A DNA stretch of 64,000 nt from Moritella sp. 5 (GTDB taxonomy: Bacteria; Pseudomonadota; Gammaproteobacteria; Enterobacterales; Moritellaceae), in contig NZ_CP056122.1 in NCBI RefSeq assembly GCF_018219455.1, positions 2,046,001 through 2,110,000 on the forward strand, in the 5' to 3' direction. The translations under genes were made by a program, and so were the position numbers. Every line of letters begins with the position of its first letter. Position 1 is the stretch's first letter. The notes below the pieces were generated by a model. It saw nothing but the letters and a program-made list of their open reading frames with translations, was not told where the DNA came from and ran no database searches. Shown here piece after piece: positions 45,348-55,888 of this stretch.

Positions 45348-46562
45348 ATGAAATTGAAATCATTAATAAAATGCTGTGGTTTAATCACCTTCGGCCTCGT
45401 AACGTCGAGCGTTATGACAAATGTGAATGCTGAAATAAAAGTAAAGGGTAGTGCGAGCTTAGAGCAGCGTATTTTCCTCGATAGTCCTGAACAACCGACA
45501 TATCCAGCGAATGATTACCCTTATCCTGTTTATCATCAAATATCAGCGGCTTTATCTCCGCATATAGAAGCGTCATCTAAAAAAAACAATATGGTATATA
45601 CAGTACACCCCTTTGTTCGTATTGATGAACGTGATGATGAACGTTCACATATTGATTTGAGAGAGTTTAAAGCTGCGCTTGTCACTCAAAAGTGGGAAGC
45701 ATCTATTGGTTTTGATCAAGTTCATTGGGGGGTGATGGAAAACCACCATTTAGTTGATATTGTGAATCAAACGGATTATCTCGAATCACCAAATGGAGAG
45801 GATAAGCTAGGTCAGCCTATGTTTAGGTTGGGTATAGACCTAAAAGGTGCGTTACTGGAAGCCATGCTGCTGGTGGGTTACCGAGAACCTGCCTTACCTA
45901 CACTAGGCGCTCGTTTTAGTTTCGAGAATGATTATCGCTATGAATATGCGGGTTGGGGCGAAGAGTATCACCCAGATGTTGCATTACGCTACAGTAAAAG
46001 TGTTAACAATATTGATGTTGGTGTGAGTTATTTTGGTGGACATACACGTACCCCCGAATTGCGAAACTCAGCGGTGGGTGAGCCAATTTGGTATGTGAAT
46101 TTAGTTGACCAGATATCAATAGATATTAAAGCTGATCTGAACCAGATTATTTTAAAAGGTGAAGTGCTATATAAGATCGTTGAAGGTAAATCTACGCGTG
46201 CTGCGGTATTAGGTGCGGAGTTTAGTTTATTACAAACTAAAAATATTGGTGTTAACTTACTGAGTGAATATAGCTGGGATCAACATGGTGAAAAAGCACT
46301 TGATAATAGTTTTCAAAATGACATATTTGCGGGTGTAAGAGTTACTTTGAATGGTTTAAATAATAGCGAATTACTTATTAGCCATAATTATGATTTTGAC
46401 TTTGGCTCTCAGCATGGTTTTGTTCAGGCAAAAGTGAATGTGACGAAAGCACTTTCTGTTGGCGTTGAAGGTTGGTGGTTTAATATTAATGATGATGACT
46501 ATGCGAATAAAAGCTATAACGATGACAACATGATCCAATTGACCGGTTATTATAACTTTTAA
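45348..46562 (+). CDS. Outer-membrane beta-barrel protein (porin-like)
   Basis: The 404-residue protein has a signal peptide (cleavage after NVNAE), then many amphipathic beta-strands, ending in GYYNF with a C-terminal Phe typical of outer-membrane barrels. I do not recognise a specific porin family; DUF1302-like or phosphate-selective types are possible. The start is ATG 45348 or perhaps TTG 45354, because the GGGG site at 45343-45346 is too close to the ATG. Confidence 0.72.
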   Translation: MKLKSLIKCCGLITFGLVTSSVMTNVNAEIKVKGSASLEQRIFLDSPEQPTYPANDYPYPVYHQISAALSPHIEASSKKNNMVYTVHPFVRIDERDDERSHIDLREFKAALVTQKWEASIGFDQVHWGVMENHHLVDIVNQTDYLESPNGEDKLGQPMFRLGIDLKGALLEAMLLVGYREPALPTLGARFSFENDYRYEYAGWGEEYHPDVALRYSKSVNNIDVGVSYFGGHTRTPELRNSAVGEPIWYVNLVDQISIDIKADLNQIILKGEVLYKIVEGKSTRAAVLGAEFSLLQTKNIGVNLLSEYSWDQHGEKALDNSFQNDIFAGVRVTLNGLNNSELLISHNYDFDFGSQHGFVQAKVNVTKALSVGVEGWWFNINDDDYANKSYNDDNMIQLTGYYNF

Positions 46563-46681
46563 TCGATATTAGTATTTACCTTTGCACTACTTACCTTAGC
46601 AATAGGGGATACTGTTAATTAGACATTTTTTCGGTTATTCTGAGCACTAAAAGATTAGTTAATCGTATAAAAGGATTTTAA

Positions 46682-46963
46682 ATGTTTAAGATAAATCAGT
46701 ACTTTGATGGTCAAGTTGCTTCTATTGGGTTTAAAGAAGCGGATAAAGAAGCCAGTGTTGGCGTGATGGCTGTCGGTGAGTATGAGTTTGGTACAGCCTT
46801 AGCGGAAGTGATGGTTGTGATTACTGGTGCGTTAACGGTGTTACTCTCTGGACAATCTGAGTGGCAAACATTCAATGCTGGAGAACAGTTTAATGTACCT
46901 AGCGACAGTAAGTTTCAAGTTAAAGTAGCGCAAGAAACTGCGTACCTTTGCCAATACGGTTAA
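46682..46963 (+). CDS. ppnP: Pyrimidine/purine nucleoside phosphorylase
   Basis: The 93-residue cupin-fold protein matches PpnP (YaiE): [27 protein letters not shown], here given as [18 protein letters not shown], then [31 protein letters not shown] and a C-terminal YLCQYG. It splits a range of nucleosides with phosphate. AAGGA upstream of ATG 46682 fits. A bidirectional terminator follows. Confidence 0.93.
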   Translation: MFKINQYFDGQVASIGFKEADKEASVGVMAVGEYEFGTALAEVMVVITGALTVLLSGQSEWQTFNAGEQFNVPSDSKFQVKVAQETAYLCQYG

Positions 46964-46973
46964 TGGACTTGTG

Positions 46974-47012
46974 AAAAAGGGAGAGTAAACGTCAAGTTCA
47001 CTCTCCCTTTTT
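46974..47012. terminator. Bidirectional terminator between ppnP and DUF1244
   Basis: AAAAGGGAGAGT pairs with ACTCTCCCTTTT around a loop of about 13 nt, with T/A runs on both sides. It serves the two convergent genes. Confidence 0.88.
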
Positions 47013-47025
47013 AGTATTAAATTAA

Positions 47026-47349
47026 TTACTTAGCGTTATTTTTTGGTTTCGAATTGAATGCTGCAAGTTGTTCTTCAGTTGCTGGAAGCTGGTGATTTTC
47101 TTTCCATTCAGCATAAGTCATACCGTAGATGCGTTCTCTCGCTTGTTCATCTGTTACGTCTAGTTCCAGTTCATCTGCAGCAGATTTATACCATTTTCCT
47201 AAACAGTTTCGGCAAAAATCAGCCAAGATCATTAAATCAATATTTTGAACTTGTTTGTTATCATCTAAATGCGCTAATAAACGTTGTAATACTTTCGCGT
47301 CCAACTGATCTTGTTGAATTTGAGTTAATTCTGGTTTACTCATTATCAA
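47026..47349 (-). CDS. DUF1244 protein
   Basis: The 107-residue protein has the DUF1244 core LAHLDDNKQVQNIDLMILADFCRNCLGKWY, cut to MILADFCRNCLGKWY, and IYGMTYAEWKENHQ. The family is conserved in proteobacteria with unknown role. Start MSKPEL at 47343 is as likely as 47349. It lies 7 bases after dsbB on the same strand, so it is probably co-transcribed. Confidence 0.88.
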   Translation of the reverse strand: MIMSKPELTQIQQDQLDAKVLQRLLAHLDDNKQVQNIDLMILADFCRNCLGKWYKSAADELELDVTDEQARERIYGMTYAEWKENHQLPATEEQLAAFNSKPKNNAK

Positions 47350-47356
47350 TTCCTTG

Positions 47357-47893
47357 TTATTTCGCTGACTTAATCAGGCCTGTAATATGGCAACTTAAAA
47401 CGATAACTGCAACAGCTAAGTAAATAGAAGAGGCTAAAATTAACCACTGTGGCATTGTAAACGATAAGAACTGCCAGTTTATTTCATCACAAAAACCAGT
47501 TGGGTTAAACAACCCTGGAGCCCATTCATGGAGCGGTGCCCAAGTCGGGAAATTAGGGAAGAAGTCACACGTTGAAAATGGCGAAGGGTTCAGTTGAATG
47601 TCGGTATGCTCAATTGCGAGGCTTAAACTGTAACCTGCGCTGACAAACCATAATGTAAAACCGCTTAAGCGTATCACTGGATTCGCAGGGGCTATCGCAC
47701 CCACTAAGCCCGCAATAATAATGCCTATTATTGCTACACGTTCATACACGCATAATACACAAGGGCTTAATTCCATCACGTATTGGAAGAAGAGGGCTGA
47801 TGCTTCTAACCCCAAACCTGTTAGAGCGAGTAAAACCCAAGGAAGGCGTTGTTTTGGTAGGTTAGAAATAAACTGGTACATATATTGTCTCAA
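47357..47893 (-). CDS. dsbB: Disulfide bond formation protein B
   Basis: The 178-residue protein has four membrane segments. The first periplasmic loop carries SPCVLCVYER with the CxxC pair; the second carries FSTCDFFPNFPTW and GFCDEINW. These four cysteines pass electrons from DsbA to quinone. The length matches E. coli DsbB (176). A terminator lies just beyond its start, between it and nhaB. Confidence 0.96.
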   Translation of the reverse strand: MRQYMYQFISNLPKQRLPWVLLALTGLGLEASALFFQYVMELSPCVLCVYERVAIIGIIIAGLVGAIAPANPVIRLSGFTLWFVSAGYSLSLAIEHTDIQLNPSPFSTCDFFPNFPTWAPLHEWAPGLFNPTGFCDEINWQFLSFTMPQWLILASSIYLAVAVIVLSCHITGLIKSAK

Positions 47894-48001
47894 ATGAATT
47901 TAATAACTATCTACTTTTATAACATATTGTGGCGCTAGATATGAGATGTAGAGTGTAAAAATGTGTAAAAATAAATGCTTATGTAAAGTGATTACATGTA
48001 T

Positions 48002-48031
48002 AAAAAACGCCGCTAATTAGCGGCGTTTTTT
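48002..48031. terminator. Terminator between nhaB and dsbB
   Basis: ACGCCGCT pairs with AGCGGCGT around a short AATT loop, with A and T runs on both sides. It ends nhaB and could serve both directions. Confidence 0.9.
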
Positions 48032-48045
48032 ATGCTTTAGCTAGA

Positions 48046-49632
48046 CTAGTGGCCAGCTGATTTAACCGCTTCGGCTGCAGATTCTACATGGGCGGTAATT
48101 AACCCCATATCAAGCATCGTTGCTGTTGCTGGTTCTAATAAGTAGATAATGGCACCAAGACCAACTAACGTCATCACAATCGTATATGGTAATGCCATGA
48201 TAACCATACGGCCATACGATAAGCGTAACAGTGGCGCTACTGCAGACGTTAATAAGAATAAGAATGCAGCTTGTCCATTTGGCGTTGCAACGGAAGGTAG
48301 GTTTGTACCTGTGTTAATTGCGACAGCAAGTAGGTCGAACTGATCTCGTGTGATAGTGCCGTTTACCAGAGCTGCTTTTACTTCGGTAATATAAACAGTA
48401 CCAACAAATACGTTATCACTCACCATCGACAAGATACCATTCGCTAAGTAAAATAGCGGTAGTTGTTGATGTGGGTCTGCAGCTAGAACCGAATTAATTA
48501 GTGGAATGAACAGCTGTTGATCAATAATTACAGCAACAATCGTAAAGAATACCGCAAGTAATGCAGTAAAAGGCAATGCCTCTTCGAATGCTTTACCTAA
48601 AGCATGCTCTTCAGTAATCCCGTTAAATGCAGTAGCAAGAATGATGACAGATAAACCAATGAGGCCTACAGCAGCTAAGTGCATTGCTAGGCCTATGATT
48701 AACCAAACACCAATAGCCGCTTGCGTATAAAGTTTTACACGTTCACGTTGGCTGCGATTTGCATCTTCATGTTTATCAAAATCAACCAAAATAGTACGTA
48801 CTGCTGCTGGTAATTCAGCACCGTAACCACATATTTTTAATTTCTCGACCAGAACACAAGTCAATAGACCAAAAAAGAATACAGGAACCGTTACGGGAGC
48901 CATACGTAGTGCAAACTCAAGAAAATCCCAACCTGCTTGCTCAGCAATAATTAGGTTTTGTGGTTCGCCTACCATAGTACATACACCACCAAGTGCAGTA
49001 CCAACACCCGCATGCATCATAAGGCTACGTAAGAAAGCGCGATACTCATCAAGATCTTGACGTTTCAGCTCATTCACATTTGCATCGTCGGTATGATCAT
49101 GGTCATGTTTAAAGTCACGGCCTGATGCTACTTTGTGGTAAATACTATAGAAGCCAATCGCGACACTGATCACAACTGCAATCACAGTCAGAGCATCTAA
49201 AAATGCAGAAAGGAAGGCTGAAACAACTGAAAATGATAAAGCCAGTAATGCTTTAGACTTGATGTTAATCAATAGCTTAGTGAAGACATATAACAATAAT
49301 GACTTCATGAAATAGATACCAGCAACCATGAAGATTAATAATAATAATACTTCGATATTACTCACAAGTTCGTGCTGGACTTGTTCGGAAGATGTCATGC
49401 CAATGGCAACCGCTTCAATAGCAAGCAAGCCACCGGGTTGAAGAGGATAGCATTTTAGGGCCATTGCTAAAGTAAAAATAAATTCGATAACTAATAACCA
49501 ACCAGCAATAAACGGGTCAATTGAAAAAACAATCGGGTTAATAATGAGGAATGCAATGATTGCAATTTTATACCACTGAGGTGAATTACCTAAGAAGTTT
49601 AATTTTGCCGCCGTACTAAGGCTTATGTCCAT
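48046..49632 (-). CDS. nhaB: Na+/H+ antiporter NhaB
   Basis: The 528-residue protein has twelve or so membrane segments and matches NhaB (E. coli 513): [21 protein letters not shown], here [17 protein letters not shown], and [16 protein letters not shown] are diagnostic. It exports Na+ in exchange for H+, fitting a marine bacterium. It is divergent from fadR with 253 bases between, a conserved arrangement in gammaproteobacteria. Confidence 0.96.
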   Translation of the reverse strand: MDISLSTAAKLNFLGNSPQWYKIAIIAFLIINPIVFSIDPFIAGWLLVIEFIFTLAMALKCYPLQPGGLLAIEAVAIGMTSSEQVQHELVSNIEVLLLLIFMVAGIYFMKSLLLYVFTKLLINIKSKALLALSFSVVSAFLSAFLDALTVIAVVISVAIGFYSIYHKVASGRDFKHDHDHTDDANVNELKRQDLDEYRAFLRSLMMHAGVGTALGGVCTMVGEPQNLIIAEQAGWDFLEFALRMAPVTVPVFFFGLLTCVLVEKLKICGYGAELPAAVRTILVDFDKHEDANRSQRERVKLYTQAAIGVWLIIGLAMHLAAVGLIGLSVIILATAFNGITEEHALGKAFEEALPFTALLAVFFTIVAVIIDQQLFIPLINSVLAADPHQQLPLFYLANGILSMVSDNVFVGTVYITEVKAALVNGTITRDQFDLLAVAINTGTNLPSVATPNGQAAFLFLLTSAVAPLLRLSYGRMVIMALPYTIVMTLVGLGAIIYLLEPATATMLDMGLITAHVESAAEAVKSAGH

Positions 49633-49885
49633 GAGGGCTTGTCCAATATTTTATTAAGATTAAGTTTAAGGGATTTAAAACGGGGATATTCTAAGCGTAT
49701 TCCGTGTGGTGCGCCATACTTTTTATTGATACAGATTATTGTTATAGCAATTAAATTTATTTTACTATTTAAATCGGAAAATAATTATTCTAGTGATAGT
49801 ATCTAATTAAAATCTGGTCGGACTTGCATCAGGATGCTAAGATTCTAATGGACACAACCTGTTATATTTCCAAATGAGAAGTTAA

Positions 49886-50665
49886 ATGGATATTACTGAT
49901 AGTAAAACAACGAAGAAAAAGCGTCAGAATGACGGTATTATTAAGGCGAAAAGCCCAGCTGGATTTGCCGAAGAGTATCTGATTGAATCGATCTGGAAAA
50001 ATCGCTTCCCTCCAGGTTCAATTCTTCCAGCTGAAAGAGAACTTTCTGAGCTTATTGGTGTTACTCGTACTACGCTACGTGAGGTATTACAACGTTTAGC
50101 GCGTGACGGTTGGCTGACTATCCGTCATGGGAAACCAACTCAGGTTAATAATTTTTGGGAAACATCGAGCCTGTCTATCTTAGAAGATTTAGTGCGATTG
50201 GACCCTGAGCGTTTACCTGAATTGGTGAGTGATTTATTATCTGCCCGTACTAATATTAGTGTTATTTTTATTCGAGCTGCGATCAAACGCGATCCTGAAC
50301 GTGTTGTAGAAATTCTAAATGAAGCCGAAGAACTTGCTGATGATAAAGAAGCCTTTACTGCGTATGATTACAGTATGCTACATAAATTGGCCTTTTTATC
50401 AGGTAATTTAGTTTATGCGTTGATCCTGAATGGTTTTGATAATATGTACCGTATTTTGGGTAAAATTTATTTTGATTATCCTGAAGCTCGTGTATTAGCT
50501 CGAAATTTCTACAAAGAATTGAAAGAGATAGCTCAAAATAATCAAGCGGATGAGAGCTTAAATGTTATCCGTAACTATGGTATGAACTCAGGCCTACTTT
50601 GGCAGCAGTACCGTGATGAAACATGGGATGATATTTGCGTCGCTTTTGAACAACGCATTAAATAA
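49886..50665 (+). CDS. fadR: Fatty-acid metabolism regulator FadR
   Basis: FadR is the GntR-type regulator of fatty-acid breakdown and unsaturated fatty-acid synthesis. The winged helix spans about 25-90 (AEEYLIESIWKNRFPPGS, then TRTTLREVLQRLARDGWLTI) and the acyl-CoA-binding domain fills the rest. The protein is 259 residues; E. coli FadR is 239 and starts MVIKAQSPAGFAEEY. Here KAKSPAGFAEEY is preceded by about 17 extra residues (MDITDSKTTKKKRQNDG) with no nearer ATG. The roughly 40-residue insertion of Vibrio FadR is absent. Confidence 0.95.
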   Translation: MDITDSKTTKKKRQNDGIIKAKSPAGFAEEYLIESIWKNRFPPGSILPAERELSELIGVTRTTLREVLQRLARDGWLTIRHGKPTQVNNFWETSSLSILEDLVRLDPERLPELVSDLLSARTNISVIFIRAAIKRDPERVVEILNEAEELADDKEAFTAYDYSMLHKLAFLSGNLVYALILNGFDNMYRILGKIYFDYPEARVLARNFYKELKEIAQNNQADESLNVIRNYGMNSGLLWQQYRDETWDDICVAFEQRIK

Positions 50666-50684
50666 TGATTACGCAATAATCTTA

Positions 50685-50714
50685 TAAAAAAACCAGTCAT
50701 TGACTGGTTTTTTT
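50685..50714. terminator. Bidirectional terminator between fadR and spoVR
   Basis: ACCAGTC pairs with GACTGGT around a short loop, flanked by A and T runs. It separates convergent genes. Confidence 0.88.
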
Positions 50715-50730
50715 ATATCCGCGGGACAGT

Positions 50731-52242
50731 TTATACCTTAGGGAGGGAACTTTGGCTGATAACCTCCACATTGCCATTAGCTTGAACTTGTTCTAACCGA
50801 ACATCAAAGCCCCATAATCGATGAAGGTGTTTTATTACTTCTTGTGCTGATTTCGCGTCTAGTGGTATCTCTTGGTGAGGCACATAGCGTAGTGTTAAAG
50901 AACGGTCCCCTTTTTTATCGACATTAAATACCTGAATATTAGGCTCGTTATTACTGAGATTATACTGGGCTGATAGCTTATTTCGCAATTGTTGATACCC
51001 TTCTTCATTATGAATCGCAGATACTTCAATAAATTTACTGTTTTCGTTATCTTCGATTGAAAAAAAGTGCATGTCACGCATTACTTTAGGTGACAAGTAC
51101 TGGCTAATGAAGCTTTCATCTTTAAAGTTTTGCATTGCAAAATGCAAGGTTTCTAACCAATCACTACCCGCAATATCAGGGAACCAAGCTTTATCTTCTT
51201 CGGTCGGGTTTTCGCACATACGTCGAATATCTGTAAACATGGCAAATCCTAATGCATAAGGATTCATTCCTGAATAATACGGGCTATTATAAGCCGGTTG
51301 TGCAATAACGTTAGTATGGTTATGTAAGATTTCTAACATGAATTTATCCGAAACCAATCCCTCGTCATACATGTGATTAGTGATGGTATAATGCCAGAAT
51401 GTTGCCCAACCTTCATTCATGACTTGAGTTTGTTTTTGTGGATAAAAATATTGACTGATTTTGCGAACGATACGAATTATTTCGCGCTGCCAAGATTGTA
51501 ACAGTGGCGCATTTTTTTCTACAAAATAGAGAATGTTTTCTTGGGGTTCTACTGGGTAATTTGGTTCAACAGGCTCTGATTTTTGGTTGTATTGGGGGAG
51601 GGTACGCCATAATTCATTGACTTGAGTTTGTAAATAATCTGTGCGTTCTTGTTGGCGTCGTTTTTCTTCACTGAGTGATGGTTCACTTGGGCGTTTATAA
51701 CGATCAACGCCATAATTCATTAATGCATGACATGAATCGACAATATTTTCGACAGCATCGATACCGTATTTTTGTTCACATTCAGCAATATAATTCTTGG
51801 AAAAGAGTAGGTAATCAATGATTGAATCTGCATCTGTCCATGATTTAAATAAGTAATTGTTTTTAAAAAAAGAGTTATGTCCATAGCAGGCGTGTGCAAT
51901 AACTAATGCTTGCATTGGAATGGTGTTTTCTTCCATTAAGTAAGCAATGCACGGATTAGAGTTGATAACAATTTCATATGCTAGCCCCATTTGACCACGT
52001 TTATAGCTTTGTTCTGTTTGAATAAATTTCTTACCAAAACTCCAGTGATTATAACCAATAGGCATCCCTACAGAAGAGTAAGCATCCATCATTTGCTCTG
52101 CTGTGATGACTTCAATTTGATTGGGGTAAGTATCAAGTCGGTAGTATTCTGCAATACGTTTAATTTCGATATGATACTCTTCTAGTAGTGGAAAATTCCA
52201 ATCGGGGCCATCGCTGAGCTGCTTCACTTCATCTCTTAACAT
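50731..52242 (-). CDS. SpoVR/YcgB-family stress protein
   Basis: The 503-residue protein matches SpoVR/YcgB: EYHIEIKRIAEYYRLDTYPNQIEVI, shortened to YRLDTYPNQIEVI, then MNEGWATFWHY and NPYALGFAMF. The family has no signal peptide. It is co-ordinated with YeaH and PrkA in this operon, induced in stationary and stress states in E. coli. Molecular function is unknown. It is the last gene of the three. Confidence 0.93.
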   Translation of the reverse strand: MLRDEVKQLSDGPDWNFPLLEEYHIEIKRIAEYYRLDTYPNQIEVITAEQMMDAYSSVGMPIGYNHWSFGKKFIQTEQSYKRGQMGLAYEIVINSNPCIAYLMEENTIPMQALVIAHACYGHNSFFKNNYLFKSWTDADSIIDYLLFSKNYIAECEQKYGIDAVENIVDSCHALMNYGVDRYKRPSEPSLSEEKRRQQERTDYLQTQVNELWRTLPQYNQKSEPVEPNYPVEPQENILYFVEKNAPLLQSWQREIIRIVRKISQYFYPQKQTQVMNEGWATFWHYTITNHMYDEGLVSDKFMLEILHNHTNVIAQPAYNSPYYSGMNPYALGFAMFTDIRRMCENPTEEDKAWFPDIAGSDWLETLHFAMQNFKDESFISQYLSPKVMRDMHFFSIEDNENSKFIEVSAIHNEEGYQQLRNKLSAQYNLSNNEPNIQVFNVDKKGDRSLTLRYVPHQEIPLDAKSAQEVIKHLHRLWGFDVRLEQVQANGNVEVISQSSLPKV

Positions 52243-52253
52243 ATAGACTCTCC

Positions 52254-53522
52254 CTAAGCGGCTTGTTTTTTAAATAGTTCTCGGAATACAGGGTAAATAT
52301 CCTCCAGCTGGCGAATATGCTGTAAGGCAAACTGTGAGTATTCTTTTGCTACTTTTTCATATTCTCGCCATAAAGTCTGATGGGCACGATTGGTAATCTC
52401 GATATAGCTGAAATAACGGACTTTTGGCATAATTTTATCTAGCAATAGCTTACGGCATAGTGGTGAGTCATCAGCCCAGTTATCACCATCAGAAGCTTGT
52501 GCAGCGTAAATGTTCCATTCATTTGCGGGAAACTTATCGGTCACAATCTTATCCATTAGTTTTAAAGCGGACGATACAATTGTGCCACCCGTCTCTTGTG
52601 AATAAAAAAATTCATGTTCGTCGACTTCTTTTGCTTGGGTATGATGACGGATATAAACTACTTCAATCGTTTTATAAGTACGTGTTAAGAACAGGTACAG
52701 TAAGATATAGAAACGTTTAGCCATGTCTTTAGTTGGCTGATCCATCGAGCCTGAGACATCCATTAGACAAAACATAACGGCTTGGCTATTCGGTACTGCA
52801 TATTGTTCAAAATTGTTATAGCGCAAGTCAAAAGTGTCGATGAACGGCACTTTACTGATCCGTTCTTTTAATTCCGCAATTTCTTTTTTTAATTCGCGGA
52901 CAAATTGGCCTTCAATTTCGTCCTGATTCGTTAATTCATCAACTTGCTGTTGCAGCGCTTTTACTTTTCTTTTTTTGCCAGCGGATAATGCCGTTCGCCT
53001 CGCCAATGAATTTTGTAATGATTTAATAATCGAAATATTGCCGGGGTTACCATGTGAAGTATAGCCAGCACGGCGGGTTTTCATTTCAACAATGCTGTTA
53101 AACTGATTTTCTTGTAAATTAGGTAACTCTAAATCTTCAAATAAAAGATCAAGGTATTCGTCTTTTGAAATTTTAAAATTAAAATCATCATTACCTTCAC
53201 CACTATCGCTGGCTTCTCCTCCGCCAGAACCTGAACCGCCTCTTGGTGGTGGACGGTTAATTTTATCACCAGTAATGAATTGGTCGTTACCAGGGTGGAC
53301 AACGGTACGTTTGCCGCCTTTACCTTGGTGAAAAGTTGGCTCCGAGATGTCACGAGTTGGAATACTGACACTTTCTCCAGATGTAATATCCTGAATACTA
53401 CGATTGTTTACAGCATCAGATACCGCCTTTTTTATTTGTGAGTTATAACGACGCATAAAGCGTTGTCGATTAACGGTACTTTTATTTTTTCCGTTTAATC
53501 TGCGATCAATAAAATGTGCCAT
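52254..53522 (-). CDS. YeaH/YhbH (DUF444) protein
   Basis: The 422-residue protein matches YeaH: a basic start ([20 protein letters not shown]), Gly-rich linker ([18 protein letters not shown]), and a von Willebrand A-like domain with the MIDAS motif [15 protein letters not shown]. Its yeaG-yeaH partnership is known in E. coli. It lies 12 bases upstream of spoVR in the direction of transcription, and a short gap (22 bases) downstream of prkA. Confidence 0.93.
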   Translation of the reverse strand: MAHFIDRRLNGKNKSTVNRQRFMRRYNSQIKKAVSDAVNNRSIQDITSGESVSIPTRDISEPTFHQGKGGKRTVVHPGNDQFITGDKINRPPPRGGSGSGGGEASDSGEGNDDFNFKISKDEYLDLLFEDLELPNLQENQFNSIVEMKTRRAGYTSHGNPGNISIIKSLQNSLARRTALSAGKKRKVKALQQQVDELTNQDEIEGQFVRELKKEIAELKERISKVPFIDTFDLRYNNFEQYAVPNSQAVMFCLMDVSGSMDQPTKDMAKRFYILLYLFLTRTYKTIEVVYIRHHTQAKEVDEHEFFYSQETGGTIVSSALKLMDKIVTDKFPANEWNIYAAQASDGDNWADDSPLCRKLLLDKIMPKVRYFSYIEITNRAHQTLWREYEKVAKEYSQFALQHIRQLEDIYPVFRELFKKQAA

Positions 53523-53544
53523 CTCATCCCCCTAAAGAATACAG

Positions 53545-55467
53545 TTATGATGATTTACGTACGCGTAAATACCATTCTGACAATAGTCTAACTTGTTTCT
53601 TGGTGTAGCCTTTCTCCATCATGCGGTCAACAAAGTTGTCATGCTTTTGCTGTTCGTCTGTGGATGTTTTACCGTTAAATGAGATAACGGGTAACAACTC
53701 TTCTGTATTGGAGAACATTTTCTTTTCGATTACAGTACGGAGTTTCTCATAGCTAACCCAAGACGGATTTTTACCACTGTTATTGGCTCTGGCACGGAGT
53801 ACAAAGTTAACTATTTCATTACGGAAGTCTTTAGGGTTGCTGATACCTGCTGGTTTTTCTATTTTCTCTAGATCATTATTTAATGCTTCACGGTCAAATA
53901 GCTGGCCGGTCTCAGGATCTCGGTATTCTTGATCTTGGATCCAGAAGTCAGCATAAGTCACATAACGGTCGAATATGTTTTGGCCATATTCAGAATAAGA
54001 CTCTAAGTAAGCTGTTTGGATTTCTTTGCCAATAAATTCCACATATTTGGGAATTAAATAACCTTTTAAAAATTCTAAATATCGGTCCGCAATATCTTGA
54101 GGGAACTGCTCTCGTTCAATTTGTTGTTCTAATACATAAAAAAGATGAACTGGGTTTGCTGCAACCTCCGCATGATCAAAGTTGAATACTTTTGATAAAA
54201 TTTTATAAGCAAAACGGGTTGATAGGCCTGACATACCTTCGTCGACGCCTGCATAATCACGATACTCTTGATATGACTTTGCTTTTGGATCGGTATCTTT
54301 TAACGTTTCGCCGTCGTAAACACGCATTTTGGAGTAGATTGATGAATTTTCAGGATCTTTAAGGCGCGATAAAACGGTGAATTGAGACAGTGCATCAAGT
54401 GTACCCGGTGCGCATTTTGCATTATATAGCGCACTGTTTTCTAATAGTTTACGGTATATAGATTGTTCTTCACTCACGCGTAAACAGTAAGGTACTTTAA
54501 CAATATAGACACGGTCTAAGAAGGCTTCGTTGTTTTTGTTATTACGGAATGTTTGCCACTCAGACTCATTGGAGTGAGCAAGGATAATACCTTCGAAAGG
54601 CAGGGCTGATAGACCTTCGGTACTGTTGTAGTTACCTTCTTGCGTTGCAGTGAGTAGAGGATGTAGCACTTTGATAGGGGCTTTGAACATCTCGACAAAT
54701 TCCATCATTCCTTGGTTCGCTTTACAAAGTGCACCTGAGTAGCTGTATGCATCGGGGTCATCTTGTGAAAAATGTTCTAACTGACGAATATCAACTTTAC
54801 CGACTAACGAGGAAATATCTTGATTGTTTTCATCACCGGGTTCAGTTTTAGCAATGGCAATTTGATGCAGTATAGATGGGCGCACTTTCTCTACTTTAAA
54901 CTGGCTTATATCACCGCCAAATTCTTTCAAACGTTTAGCAGCCCAAGGTGACATTACATGACCAAGACAGCGGGTTGGGATACCGTATTCGTTACGCAGA
55001 ATACTGGCATCTTCATTCACGTCAAACAAGCTAAAGGGGTGATCGTTAACGGGAGATCCTTTAATGCGATAAATTGGTAAATTCTGCATTAAGTCTTTTA
55101 ATTTTTCGGCAAGTGATGATTTACCACCGCCCACTGGGCCAAGTAGATACAGAATTTGTTTTTTTTCTTCTAAGCCCTGAGCAGAATGTTTTAAATAGGC
55201 GACAATTTGCTCGATGGCATCTTCCATACCATAAAAATCTTCAAAGGCTGGATAACGTGCTACAACACGATTGGAAAATAATCGGCTTAGGCGAGAGTCG
55301 GTTGCGGTATCAACCATTTCAGGCTCACCAATTGCGTTTAGTAATCTTTCAGCTGCAGATGCATATACAGTTCTGTCGTCACGGCATAAATTCAAGAATT
55401 CTTGAATGGTATACTCTTCTTCACGACTTTCTTCGTATCTTTGCTGGTAATGTTCAAAAATACTCAT
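53545..55467 (-). CDS. PrkA/YeaG serine protein kinase
   Basis: The 640-residue protein matches E. coli YeaG (644) and B. subtilis PrkA. An AAA+-like domain has the P-loop LGPVGGGKSSLAEKL (about residues 109-123), and the C-terminal half is the PrkA kinase-like region. The start is ATG 55467 because GGGGG lies 5 bases upstream; the longer frame to 55512 lacks support. It is first in the prkA-yeaH-spoVR operon, a stress and starvation module. Confidence 0.95.
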   Translation of the reverse strand: MSIFEHYQQRYEESREEEYTIQEFLNLCRDDRTVYASAAERLLNAIGEPEMVDTATDSRLSRLFSNRVVARYPAFEDFYGMEDAIEQIVAYLKHSAQGLEEKKQILYLLGPVGGGKSSLAEKLKDLMQNLPIYRIKGSPVNDHPFSLFDVNEDASILRNEYGIPTRCLGHVMSPWAAKRLKEFGGDISQFKVEKVRPSILHQIAIAKTEPGDENNQDISSLVGKVDIRQLEHFSQDDPDAYSYSGALCKANQGMMEFVEMFKAPIKVLHPLLTATQEGNYNSTEGLSALPFEGIILAHSNESEWQTFRNNKNNEAFLDRVYIVKVPYCLRVSEEQSIYRKLLENSALYNAKCAPGTLDALSQFTVLSRLKDPENSSIYSKMRVYDGETLKDTDPKAKSYQEYRDYAGVDEGMSGLSTRFAYKILSKVFNFDHAEVAANPVHLFYVLEQQIEREQFPQDIADRYLEFLKGYLIPKYVEFIGKEIQTAYLESYSEYGQNIFDRYVTYADFWIQDQEYRDPETGQLFDREALNNDLEKIEKPAGISNPKDFRNEIVNFVLRARANNSGKNPSWVSYEKLRTVIEKKMFSNTEELLPVISFNGKTSTDEQQKHDNFVDRMMEKGYTKKQVRLLSEWYLRVRKSS

Positions 55468-55841
55468 AGTTACCCCCAAAATGTAATTACTTGCATCCGC
55501 AAACATTAGCATCTACAAGTCTGAAGTATTTCTCACTTCTAATCTAAATTTAGACTTTGATTTTAAAATTGCGCAATTAAATTGCGGTTTTATAAGCGTT
55601 TTATTATTTTTTTATTATGGCTGCAATATATTATTTAAAAGGTAATCGTGCGTTTGTTAGTGAATGAGGAGATGTAAGAGTTGTTTTGCGGAATTTTGTA
55701 TTATTATTTATTGATATAACAATATATAAACAAAGTATAGTCTAATCAAGATGTGATTAAATATTATTTAGAATTGATATTCACGAATTGTGACATCGCT
55801 ATAATGGTGACCTTGCTATAAAGGGGGGCATTATTTTAGTG
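55468..55841. other. Gene-free leader of the prkA operon
   Basis: These roughly 370 bases hold no convincing gene and are AT-rich. They must hold the prkA operon promoter. I looked for a sigma-54 site (as reported for E. coli yeaGH) and did not find a good one. Confidence 0.5.
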
Positions 55842-55877
55842 ACAGGTTTACGTTAAGGGGGTTTAAAGTAAACCTGT
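55842..55877. repeat. Long-loop inverted repeat downstream of leuA2
   Basis: ACAGGTTTAC (55842-55851) is the exact reverse complement of GTAAACCTGT (55868-55877), with 16 nt between. It lies just past the leuA2 stop (55889). It may be a terminator for that gene, but no T run follows. Confidence 0.5.
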
Positions 55878-55888
55878 TTGGGGAAGTG

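Noticed and set aside
55468-55888. Sigma-54 promoter for the prkA operon
   Set aside because: No clear GG-N10-GC pattern with TGGCAC/TTGCA-like elements in the right orientation was found by eye.
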